The translations under genes and the position numbers were made by a program. A stretch of 64,000 nucleotides of DNA from Paraburkholderia sp. (GTDB taxonomy: Bacteria > Pseudomonadota > Gammaproteobacteria > Burkholderiales > Burkholderiaceae), in the NCBI RefSeq assembly GCF_024281035.1, contig NZ_JAMXLH010000050.1, forward strand, positions 186,001 to 250,000, written 5' to 3'. The notes under the pieces are model-generated. The model did no database searches and was not told the DNA's origin. It saw only the letters and a list, made by a program, of their open reading frames with translations. Below, one piece after another: positions 1 through 7,314 of this stretch. The number at the start of each line of letters is the position of its first letter. The first letter of the stretch is position 1.

Positions 1-281
1 TCGAGCGCGACGACCGTCGCGGCGGAGCCGATGTCGTTATAGGTGATCTCGACCAGCGGATAACGCTTGCGGAAATCGGCGAACAGCGATTTCCAGTTGG
101 CCCACTCGGGGCCCGTATCGAACGAAACGACCAGGCCTTCGTCGGCGGCCTTCTTGTAGAGCGCTTCCTCGCCGGGATAGAGCGGCGCTGACTGCGCAGC
201 ATGGGCGGGGCACGCGAGCAGCGCGCCGAGTGCAAGCGTGACGGTCTGTATGCGTTTGATCAGGGTGAGTTTCACTAGCAT
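1..281 (-). CDS. ABC transporter substrate-binding protein, N-terminal part (runs off the left edge)
   Basis: Only the first 93 residues are in the window. The ATG at 279-281 (complement) is followed by a signal peptide (two Lys/Arg, a hydrophobic stretch and a CPAHA-AQ cleavage region), so the product is periplasmic. The mature start (ADEGLVVSFDTGPEWANW) resembles extracellular solute-binding proteins of the iron/polyamine/aminoethylphosphonate type that bind one small ligand for import. It lies 96 bases downstream of the ATPase gene on the same strand, after the permease gene, so the three look like one operon. The ligand cannot be told from this fragment. Confidence 0.8.
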   Translation of the reverse strand, partial: MLVKLTLIKRIQTVTLALGALLACPAHAAQSAPLYPGEEALYKKAADEGLVVSFDTGPEWANWKSLFADFRKRYPLVEITYNDIGSAATVVAL

Positions 282-377
282 CGTAGTAGTCCTGAATGTG
301 TGGCAGATGTTTACCGAAGCGAGCGAGCGTAGGAATTTAGTCGAGTCGGGTGGAACCGGAGTGGGCCGGGCGCGCGT

Positions 378-1445
378 TCATTCGCGCGGCGCGGCCGGCA
401 GCACGCGTAGATGGCGCGGCTCGATCGCGATGCTGTGCGTCGCCACGACAGGGCCTTCGCCGAGCAGCGGCGTGGCCGTGCCGCTTGGGCCATTCGCGCC
501 ATTCGTGCCGGCCACAAGGAAGTCGTAGCGATGCGTCGAGCCGAAGTAGCGAACGATGCCGTGCGTGCCGTGGATCCGGTTTGCGCAGCCGTGCTGCGGA
601 TCGGCTTGCACGTGCTCGGGGCGCAGCAGTAAATCGACGGCGTCGCCCGGGCGATGCGCGCCCGTCGCGGCGCAAAGGGTCGTGAAGCCGACGTCGATGC
701 GATCGGTGGCGACCACACGTCCGCTCAGAACTGTCGAATGGCCGATGAAGCGCGCGACGCGCACCGAAGCCGGAGCCTCGTACAGTTCGCGTGGCGTGCC
801 GACCTGCAGCACGCGTCCTCCGTCGACGATTGCGACACGGTCGGCCATGCTCAACGCCTCGTCCTGATCGTGCGTGACGAACAGTGTGGTTGCGCCGCAA
901 TCGCGCTGCAGCGTGCAAATTTCGTCGCGCAGTTGATGGCGGATGCCCGCGTCGAGCGCCGCGAGCGGCTCGTCGAGCAGCAGGACGCGCGGCTCGATCA
1001 CCAGCGCGCGGGCCAGTGCGACGCGCTGCTGCTGGCCGCCCGACAGGTGCGCCGGGCGCCGGTCCGCATGGCTCGCCAGGCCCACGCGGTCGAGCATCGC
1101 GAGCGCCTGGCGGCGTCGCTTGACGCTGTCCATGCCGCGCATCTTCAGGCCGTAGGCGACGTTGTCGGCCACGCTCAGGTGCGGAAACAGCGCGTATTGC
1201 TGAAAAACCACGCCGACGCCGCGCTGCCAGACCGGCTGGTCGGCCACGTCCTGCCCGCCGATCACGATGCGGCCGGTATGGCCGGTCAGCAATCCTGCCG
1301 TGAGGCGCAGCAGCGTGGATTTGCCCGAACCGCTCTGGCCGATCACGGCCAGCAGTTCGCCGGGGGCGGCCTTGAGGGAAATGTCAGTGACGCCGTGCGA
1401 TGTACCCGGATACGTGTAGCTGACGGTGTCGAATTCGAGACTCAT
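378..1445 (-). CDS. ABC importer ATP-binding protein (PotA/CysA/FbpC type)
   Basis: A 355-residue cytoplasmic ATPase that powers substrate import. Walker A is GQSGSGKST at residues 36-44, the signature is LSGGQQQR, Walker B is LLLDEP, and the switch His is in FVTHDQDEA. The part after about residue 235 has the look of a TOBE regulatory domain, as in PotA, CysA and FbpC, which also fits the length. It starts 7 bases after the permease stop and is followed by the binding-protein gene. Candidate substrates from the family are spermidine/putrescine, ferric iron, sulfate or 2-aminoethylphosphonate (PhnT); sequence alone does not decide. Function as an importer ATPase is secure. Confidence 0.9.
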   Translation of the reverse strand: MSLEFDTVSYTYPGTSHGVTDISLKAAPGELLAVIGQSGSGKSTLLRLTAGLLTGHTGRIVIGGQDVADQPVWQRGVGVVFQQYALFPHLSVADNVAYGLKMRGMDSVKRRRQALAMLDRVGLASHADRRPAHLSGGQQQRVALARALVIEPRVLLLDEPLAALDAGIRHQLRDEICTLQRDCGATTLFVTHDQDEALSMADRVAIVDGGRVLQVGTPRELYEAPASVRVARFIGHSTVLSGRVVATDRIDVGFTTLCAATGAHRPGDAVDLLLRPEHVQADPQHGCANRIHGTHGIVRYFGSTHRYDFLVAGTNGANGPSGTATPLLGEGPVVATHSIAIEPRHLRVLPAAPRE

Positions 1446-1452
1446 GATGTCA

Positions 1453-2292
1453 TCACTTCAGTCGTTGGACGGTGGTGATCGAGACGAGCGTCGCGGCGAC
1501 GGCGAGCACGAGCAGCACGACGCTCGCCGCACAGGCGAAGCCCGAGGCGCCGTAGAACGCCTGCAGCAGCACGACGGGATAGTTGCGGTAGCGGAAGCTC
1601 GCGATCAGGTTCGAGATCTGGAACTCGCCGATCGACAGCGCGGCGACCATCACGAGGCCCGCGAACAGGCTGTGGCGCAAATTCGGCAGCGTGATGGTGA
1701 AGAACTGGCGCAGCGGCGTTGCGCCGAGCGTGGCCGCGCAGGCTTCGAGCCTCGCGAGATCGAGATGGCGCAGGTCGGCGAGCAGTGTCTGGAGCAGGTA
1801 CGGCAGCGTCAGCACCGCATGGGCGGCGATCATCAGCCACAGCGTGCCGAGCCACGGCAGTGCGTCGCCGCCGAACACGGCGATATAGCCGAAACCGAGC
1901 GTGAGCGCCGGCACGGCGATTGGCAGCAGCATGACGAGCCGCGCGGCGAGCCCGCGCCCGTCACGGGCACGGTGATGAAGCGCGTAGGCGAGCGGCACGC
2001 CTAACACGGCATTGAGCGCGCAGCAGGCCAGCGCGACGGTGAGGCTGACGCCGAACGCACGGCGAAAGCTCGTGTCGGTGGCGAGATCGGTGTACCAGTG
2101 CCCGGTGAAACCGGTTGGCAGCAACGTGTTGATCCAGCTCTGGCCGGTCGAGCCGATCAGGAGCAGTGCGATCGGCAACAGGAGGTAGAGCGCGAACAGG
2201 ACGACGACGGCACGCACCAGCGCGCGGCCCGACGCTGGCGCGCGATAGCGGCGGCGAATGGGAAGATCGATGGCGCCGGCCGTGGAATGCAT
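1453..2292 (-). CDS. ABC importer permease (BPD_transp_1 type)
   Basis: A 279-residue inner-membrane permease with about six hydrophobic segments. The EAA-like loop that contacts the ATPase is ARLEACAATLGATPLRQF, followed by a run of hydrophobic helices. I chose the ATG at 2290-2292 because an AGGGA ribosome site lies about 7 bases upstream and the residues before it look non-coding. It is the first gene of the operon and points away from the LysR gene. Importers of this class often carry two permeases or one fused double permease; only one single-domain permease is visible, so a second may lie left of the window or the protein may form a homodimer. Confidence 0.87.
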   Translation of the reverse strand: MHSTAGAIDLPIRRRYRAPASGRALVRAVVVLFALYLLLPIALLLIGSTGQSWINTLLPTGFTGHWYTDLATDTSFRRAFGVSLTVALACCALNAVLGVPLAYALHHRARDGRGLAARLVMLLPIAVPALTLGFGYIAVFGGDALPWLGTLWLMIAAHAVLTLPYLLQTLLADLRHLDLARLEACAATLGATPLRQFFTITLPNLRHSLFAGLVMVAALSIGEFQISNLIASFRYRNYPVVLLQAFYGASGFACAASVVLLVLAVAATLVSITTVQRLK

Positions 2293-2453
2293 TGAAAATT
2301 CCCTGAACGAGCGGGTAAGACGGCGCGGAACCCGGATGACCCAGTCAACGGGTTTCGCGATGACGGGCGCCAGTGTGCTGTTGCGACATGGCGTCGTCAT
2401 GAAAAAAACATACAAAGGGCGCATCGACCTTTGCGAATCAGGAATACTACGTA

Positions 2454-3398
2454 ATGAAGCATGTGTATCCGAATCTGGCGGAACTGAGTGCGTTTATCAG
2501 TTCCGCTAAATATTTGAATTTCTCGTATGCGGCGCGCGAACTGGGACTCACGCCGAGCGCGGTCAGCCGCCAGATCGCCAGTCTGGAGGCGCGGTTCGGT
2601 GCGAAGCTGTTCGTGCGCGAGGGGCGCAACCTGTCGTTGACGCGCGCCGGGGAGGTCTATCAAGCGAGTGTGGCGGGGCCGTTCCGCGAGATCGGTAATG
2701 CCTCGCTCGCGCTTCTAAGCGTGCGCGACGACAACGACCTGCTCACCATCGCGAGCGTGCCGACCTTCACGAGCAAGTGGCTGGTGCCGCGGATGCCGTC
2801 GTTCCTTGCGGCGGTGCCGAACGTCACGCTGAGTTTCCGGCGCCATCTCGCGCACGGCGATCCTTTCCCGGCTGGACTCGATGCGGCGATCCGCTACGGC
2901 GATGGCCTCTGGGAAGGCGTGCGCAGCGATTATCTGGCCGGGCGCACCTTCGTGCCGGTCTGTTCACCCGGATTCGCGGCGCACCATACGCTGCGCACGC
3001 CGGACGACCTCGCGGCCGCACCGAGGCTCGTGCATGAACAGGCCGCAGCCGTCTGGTTCGAATGGTCGCAGACCTATGGCGTCACGCCCATGAACGCGTT
3101 CCTCGGGCCGCGATTCGAGCAGTATGCAGTGTTGATCCAGGCTGCGCAGGCCGGACTCGGCGTGGCGCTCATGCCGGAATTCCTCATAACCGCGCCGCTC
3201 GAGGCGGGTACGCTTGTCCAGCCTGTTGATGCGCCAGTCGATGTGGATAGCCACGCGCACTTTCTCTGCTACACGCCCGAGCGCTTCGATACGAGTACGG
3301 CGCTACGCCAGCTGCGTGCGTGGTTGCTTGAGGAGTGCGCGGCGCACGGTGGGGATGCGGTGGCAGCGAGCGCGCCGGCTGAAGGGGCGGTTTGTTAG
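2454..3398 (+). CDS. LysR-family transcriptional regulator (GcvA-like)
   Basis: A 314-residue DNA-binding regulator. The N-terminal winged helix-turn-helix (residues about 5-63) carries the typical AARELGLTPSAVSRQIASLEARFG stretch, split here between helix and recognition helix, and the C-terminal two-thirds is the inducer-binding fold. The C-terminal domain style (FVPVCSPGF, GLGVALMPEF) is closest to the GcvA-like branch. It is divergent from the ABC importer operon with 161 bases between the starts, the usual layout when a LysR protein controls its neighbour. The inducer is unknown but may be the imported solute. Confidence 0.88.
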   Translation: MKHVYPNLAELSAFISSAKYLNFSYAARELGLTPSAVSRQIASLEARFGAKLFVREGRNLSLTRAGEVYQASVAGPFREIGNASLALLSVRDDNDLLTIASVPTFTSKWLVPRMPSFLAAVPNVTLSFRRHLAHGDPFPAGLDAAIRYGDGLWEGVRSDYLAGRTFVPVCSPGFAAHHTLRTPDDLAAAPRLVHEQAAAVWFEWSQTYGVTPMNAFLGPRFEQYAVLIQAAQAGLGVALMPEFLITAPLEAGTLVQPVDAPVDVDSHAHFLCYTPERFDTSTALRQLRAWLLEECAAHGGDAVAASAPAEGAVC

Positions 3399-4079
3399 GC
3401 TGGCGGTTGGGCTCCTGGTTACTCTCAGATCGCCCGGCTGTTCGACCGGAATCAATTAACGGTTAAGCGGATTCGGGCGGAGGCAGGCGGAATACAACCG
3501 GTACGGCGATATCGCTCGACTTGTGCCGATACTGCTGGCGCTAGAGGACGAGTATTCACGGCAATTTCAATGCTCCCGGGAATCGATGCGAAAGTTTCGA
3601 GCCGCCCTATCAAAACGTCGAATATGCAAATCGCATTATTTTTTGTGTTTTAAAAAAATAGCAATAAACACCAATGCGATATAACAGGTTGGGTGTCTGT
3701 CGACCCGCTTTTCCGGGCACATATGCGCAGGCAGCGTGTCGCCACAGCATCGCGTAGAGACAGGTTTTTCGACGGCAATCAATATTTTCAAAAATCGCAA
3801 AGAAGAAGATGTGTAAAACGTTTGCGATATAAGCACTATTAAAACGTCGCGTTTTCATCGGTTATCTGAATCAAATATTTTTTAATTCACTGGATTGATT
3901 CGCGGATAACGTCTTAAGATGCTGGGGTTTCGCCGGGGGTATAAAGAAAATCGCAGGTATCGGAACTGTGTCTTCAGTGGTTTCTATCCGAATCTGAATA
4001 GACGTCACACGCACATTGGACCTGTGTGCGCGGAGTTGCCGGGGCAGCTCAATCGAGCCATAACAATCAAGAGGTGAGA
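3399..4079. other. Intergenic region with an AT-rich core and paired inverted repeats
   Basis: No convincing gene. From about 3600 to 3960 the DNA is strikingly AT-rich against its GC-rich surroundings. It holds two inverted-repeat pairs with an ATCGCA core: ATCGCATT at 3630-3637 with AATGCGAT at 3673-3680, and ATCGCAAA at 3794-3801 with TTTGCGAT at 3821-3828. A TATAAA at 3940-3945 could be a -10 box for the gene at 4080, but I see no clear -35 partner. The short minus-strand reading frame over 3610-3858 has no recognisable protein features and I do not call it. Confidence 0.5.
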
Positions 4080-4829
4080 ATGAGAAGGGAGAGAGCGACG
4101 GGGAGTGCATGGGCGGCGGTCGTTGTTGCCATGCTCTTCACAAACGGGGTAGCCAACGCGCAGGAATCCGCCAACGACGAACTGAATGCGTGTGTCAAGC
4201 ACGAGCAGTTGGTGACAACGGCGAAGGGCGTCGGCATCGGGGCGATCACCGGACTGACGGCGATGCTCGCGACGCACAAGAACAGCGACGCAGGCAAGGC
4301 TGCGTTGATCGGGGCTGTCGCGGGTGGCGTCGCGGGCGGCATCGCGGGTTTTGCCACCGCCTACTACACAGCGGTCGATACCTGTTTCAAGAAGAATCCT
4401 TCGTGGATGCCGGAATCGGACATCCAGCGCACCAAAGATTACGACAACGTGCGCAAGCAGATCCACTATCGGACCGCCCAGGGCATCGTCACGCGTGTTG
4501 AATCCGTAAACGTTGCGGGCCCGGTCAAGGCCGACAGCCAGGCCGAGGTGGACACCGCATTCATCGTCATGACGCCGAACGGCGCGGAAACACCCGTCAC
4601 GCTCGAGCGCAAGCTTTTCGTCGTTGATGGCAGCAAGGAGACGGAAGTCCCGTTCCCGGGCCGCACCACCGAGCAGCGCACATTCGAGCCGGGCGAGCAG
4701 AAGGACGTCGTGCGCATTCCGATCCCGCACGACGCCAAGGCCGGTAGTGTGTACCGCGTGCAATTCAGCGTGGCGGCCGGCGACAAGCCGCCGGTGGTCG
4801 CTTCGCAGCAATTCACCGTGACCGAGTAA
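4080..4829 (+). CDS. Secreted glycine-zipper protein with Ig-like C-terminal part, first gene of the caspase/tubulin locus
   Basis: A 249-residue protein of unknown function. It starts with a signal peptide (residues 1 to about 27, ending NAQ-ES). Residues about 50-98 form a glycine-zipper hairpin (GVGIGAITGL, then AALIGAVAGGVAGGIAGF), a pattern of proteins that insert in or cross a membrane. The C-terminal 120 residues are polar and beta-rich, with alternating hydrophobics as in an Ig-like domain. The ATG at 4080 has a GAGGTGAG ribosome site directly upstream. The caspase gene starts 105 bases downstream on the same strand. An envelope-embedded partner or effector is possible, but that is inference. 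Confidence 0.72.
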   Translation: MRRERATGSAWAAVVVAMLFTNGVANAQESANDELNACVKHEQLVTTAKGVGIGAITGLTAMLATHKNSDAGKAALIGAVAGGVAGGIAGFATAYYTAVDTCFKKNPSWMPESDIQRTKDYDNVRKQIHYRTAQGIVTRVESVNVAGPVKADSQAEVDTAFIVMTPNGAETPVTLERKLFVVDGSKETEVPFPGRTTEQRTFEPGEQKDVVRIPIPHDAKAGSVYRVQFSVAAGDKPPVVASQQFTVTE

Positions 4830-4934
4830 GCGGCGTGGGCCTCGCGGGCCCACGGCTCTTGCGGACCTGACAACCGGAAAATGCGCGTCGCCCTCTCGGA
4901 GGCGCGCGCCCGCCGCCACACCCACTGCCAATCG

Positions 4935-6269
4935 ATGAAGACTCTCCTGGTTCGCCTGTTGCTTCTGGGCGGTTCGCTGCTGCTGTCCGCGTGCGCGGCC
5001 AACAGCCTGCCGGGCTTCCAGAACGCCTATAAGGCCTACAACGTCCCGCAACCGCTCGTCGAACGTATCAAGGCCAAGTTCCACGAGCACGGCCTCGCGG
5101 GCGCTACCGTTGTGCGTGACAGCACCGGCCGGATTCAGCTCGCTGGCGAATATCGCAACGAGGATGAGGTCGATACGGCCTTCCTCATCGCGCAGTCGGT
5201 CGTGGGGCTGAAATCGACGTCGCCGATCTATCCGGAGCGGATCGACCACAAGCGCTGGGAAGCTGCCGCCGGACAGGCGCTGGCGAACTACACGCGGGCG
5301 CAGCAGCATGCTTCGGCGGCGCCCGCGCGGCGCGCGCTCGTTGTCGGCATCAATCACTTCGCCGATCCTTACCACCTGCGCGACATCCTGGGCGCCGACG
5401 ACGCCGTCGTCGTGCAGGGCTACCTGCGCCAGGCTGGCTATCAGGTTACCGCCCTGCTCAACGAGCGAGCGACCCAGGCCAACATCACGAACGCGATCGC
5501 GAAGCTCGACCGCGAAATCGGCCCGCGAGACGACGTCTTCATCTACATATCGAGCCATGGCAACGCGCCCATCCCCACGCCGGGTGGCGGCGATCTGCGC
5601 AAGATGTCGATCATGGCCTACGACTCCGGCGACCAGAGCACGGTGCGTTCGAACGACCGCACCGAGGTCCTGCTTCATTTCCAGGCGCACGCGGTGCCCG
5701 ACACGCTCGTGCAGAACCTCGCGCGCAAGCCCAGCCATACCATGCGCGTCGTGATCGACACGTGCTACAGCGGCGACATGCTCGACGACATCGCCGACGA
5801 CAGCACGGCCTACATCCTGCGCACCAACGGCGGCAAGAGCGAGCGAGAGGGTATCTCGCTCGCCGCGTGGTCGGGCGAGTCGTACGCCGCGAAGGGAATC
5901 CACTTCGCGGCGGACCCCGCCGAGTCCGCCAACAGCGGCCCGCAAGGCGCCGCGCCGCGCACCGCGATCGATCGGAGCCGCAGCGGCTACAACATCATCA
6001 CGGCGACGAGCCCGAACGAGGAGTCGCTCGGGCCGACGACGGGTCGCTTCGCGAGTCCGCTCGCGCCGGACCAGACACTCAAGGGTTCCTACTTCACGCA
6101 ATCGCTGTTCGCCTACCTCGATCACTATCGGGGACAACTCGGCCCGGCATTCCGCGACGCGCAGGACTTCACGTCGCGCACGGCGCTTGATGTTTCGCAC
6201 GGCAAAGCGCATCAGACGCCGCGTGAGTATTCGACCATTCCCGATCAGCAAAACGATCTTTACCAGTAA
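4935..6269 (+). CDS. Caspase-family (peptidase C14) lipoprotein
   Basis: A 444-residue predicted lipoprotein with a caspase-like cysteine protease fold. The start at 4935 gives a short lipoprotein signal with lipobox LSAC, so the enzyme should be membrane-anchored outside the cytoplasm. The p20-like domain begins near RRALVVGIN; the catalytic dyad is His208 in ISSHGN and Cys277 in VIDTCYSGD. A motif SYAAKGIHFAAD lies at residues 316-327 (5880-5915), roughly where the intersubunit linker of caspases sits; the same motif recurs in the next gene. Bacterial C14 enzymes are often orthocaspases that cut after Arg or Lys; specificity here is unknown. The protease fold call is strong, the biological role is open. 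Confidence 0.88.
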   Translation: MKTLLVRLLLLGGSLLLSACAANSLPGFQNAYKAYNVPQPLVERIKAKFHEHGLAGATVVRDSTGRIQLAGEYRNEDEVDTAFLIAQSVVGLKSTSPIYPERIDHKRWEAAAGQALANYTRAQQHASAAPARRALVVGINHFADPYHLRDILGADDAVVVQGYLRQAGYQVTALLNERATQANITNAIAKLDREIGPRDDVFIYISSHGNAPIPTPGGGDLRKMSIMAYDSGDQSTVRSNDRTEVLLHFQAHAVPDTLVQNLARKPSHTMRVVIDTCYSGDMLDDIADDSTAYILRTNGGKSEREGISLAAWSGESYAAKGIHFAADPAESANSGPQGAAPRTAIDRSRSGYNIITATSPNEESLGPTTGRFASPLAPDQTLKGSYFTQSLFAYLDHYRGQLGPAFRDAQDFTSRTALDVSHGKAHQTPREYSTIPDQQNDLYQ

Positions 6270-6323
6270 GCAGCCAGTTCCGGCTAACAGACGTCTGTAC
6301 GTGAGTACAGCAGGAGAATCGAC

Positions 6324-7274
6324 ATGCGGTATCCCCTCGTCGCGCTTTCGCTGGCCGTGTTCGCCACCCATGCCGTCGCGGAAGACGGATATACGGCGAA
6401 GTCGCTGTTCTTCGCCCAGGACAACGCGGTTGTCGCTGTGGGCACCGGCGCGCAGCCCACGGCAGTCGCCGCGGCATCGGCGCCCGCGCCCGTCCGGGAG
6501 AGCGCGAACGCCGGCAAGATCGTGAAGGTCGCGCAACGGCACAAAGTCGCGCAGATCGGTGCGAGCTACTTCATCCGGCTCAAGGATAACGACGGCGCCA
6601 CGCACGATGTGCTTGCGCGCCGCGTCTTCAAAAGCGGCGAGCACTTCCAGCTCGGCGTGAAGGTGAACCGGCCGTCGTATGTCTATATCCTCAACGAGGC
6701 ACCGGACGGCACCGTCACGCAGATCTATCCGCAGCCGAAGCAGGACAATTTCGTCGACGCGATGGGCGTCGTGTTCTTCCCCGCCAAGGGCGCGTTCGTG
6801 TTCGACAGCAATCCGGGCATGGAAAAGCTGATGGTGTATCTCACGCCGGAGCGCGAGCACGGCGACGTCACGCGCCGGCTGCGCCACGTCGCCCCCGATC
6901 TCGTCTCCACGCCTGCGGCGCAGACGACGGCGGACGCAGGCTCGTGCGCGACCGCAACCGCGACCGCGACCGCAACCGCAACCGCTCCCGAGACGGCCGC
7001 GGCCGACGCGGGAGCGAGCGCCCCCGCGCTGACTGTCGCCGACGCCGGTACCGGCTATGCCGCGAAGGGCATCGCTTTTGCCCCCGACGCGAAAGCGGGT
7101 TGTGCCGCGACGGTGGCTGCAAACGACACGCCGGGCTACGCAGCCAAGGGCATCGTCTTCAGCGACGACGCCACGCCCGCCGCGGGCGGCCAGGTTGCGT
7201 CCTACGTCGTCAAGCAGGCCGCGAAGCCCGGCGCCGCAAACCTCTATCTGAAGATCAACCTCGCCCACGAGTGA
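6324..7274 (+). CDS. Secreted DUF4384 protein with three copies of a caspase-shared motif
   Basis: A 316-residue protein with a signal peptide (residues 1-19). Residues about 95-185 match the DUF4384 pattern (a beta-rich stretch with SYVYILNEAPDGTVTQIYPQP), a domain often found beside or fused to caspase-fold proteases in bacteria. The motif GYTAKSLFFAQD stands at the mature N-terminus (residues 22-33), and GYAAKGIAFAPD (244-255) and GYAAKGIVFSDD (271-282) lie in the tail. Between domain and tail is an Ala/Thr repeat coded by tandem gcgaccgcaacc-like units. It lies 54 bases after the caspase gene. It may be a substrate, inhibitor or adaptor of the caspase; no enzymatic motif is visible. Confidence 0.78.
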   Translation: MRYPLVALSLAVFATHAVAEDGYTAKSLFFAQDNAVVAVGTGAQPTAVAAASAPAPVRESANAGKIVKVAQRHKVAQIGASYFIRLKDNDGATHDVLARRVFKSGEHFQLGVKVNRPSYVYILNEAPDGTVTQIYPQPKQDNFVDAMGVVFFPAKGAFVFDSNPGMEKLMVYLTPEREHGDVTRRLRHVAPDLVSTPAAQTTADAGSCATATATATATATAPETAAADAGASAPALTVADAGTGYAAKGIAFAPDAKAGCAATVAANDTPGYAAKGIVFSDDATPAAGGQVASYVVKQAAKPGAANLYLKINLAHE

Positions 7275-7314
7275 CGCCCGCCGTCATGCCAATCTAAACG
7301 GACACGCTTTGACC

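Noticed and set aside
3610..3858. Minus-strand 82-residue frame in the AT-rich gap
   Set aside because: It has no ribosome site, no domain and an odd composition from AT-rich DNA; a non-coding control region explains it better.
4005..7268. 1087-residue minus-strand frame opposite the caspase and DUF4384 genes
   Set aside because: Arg-rich, without domains; a mirror of the high-GC codons of the real plus-strand genes.
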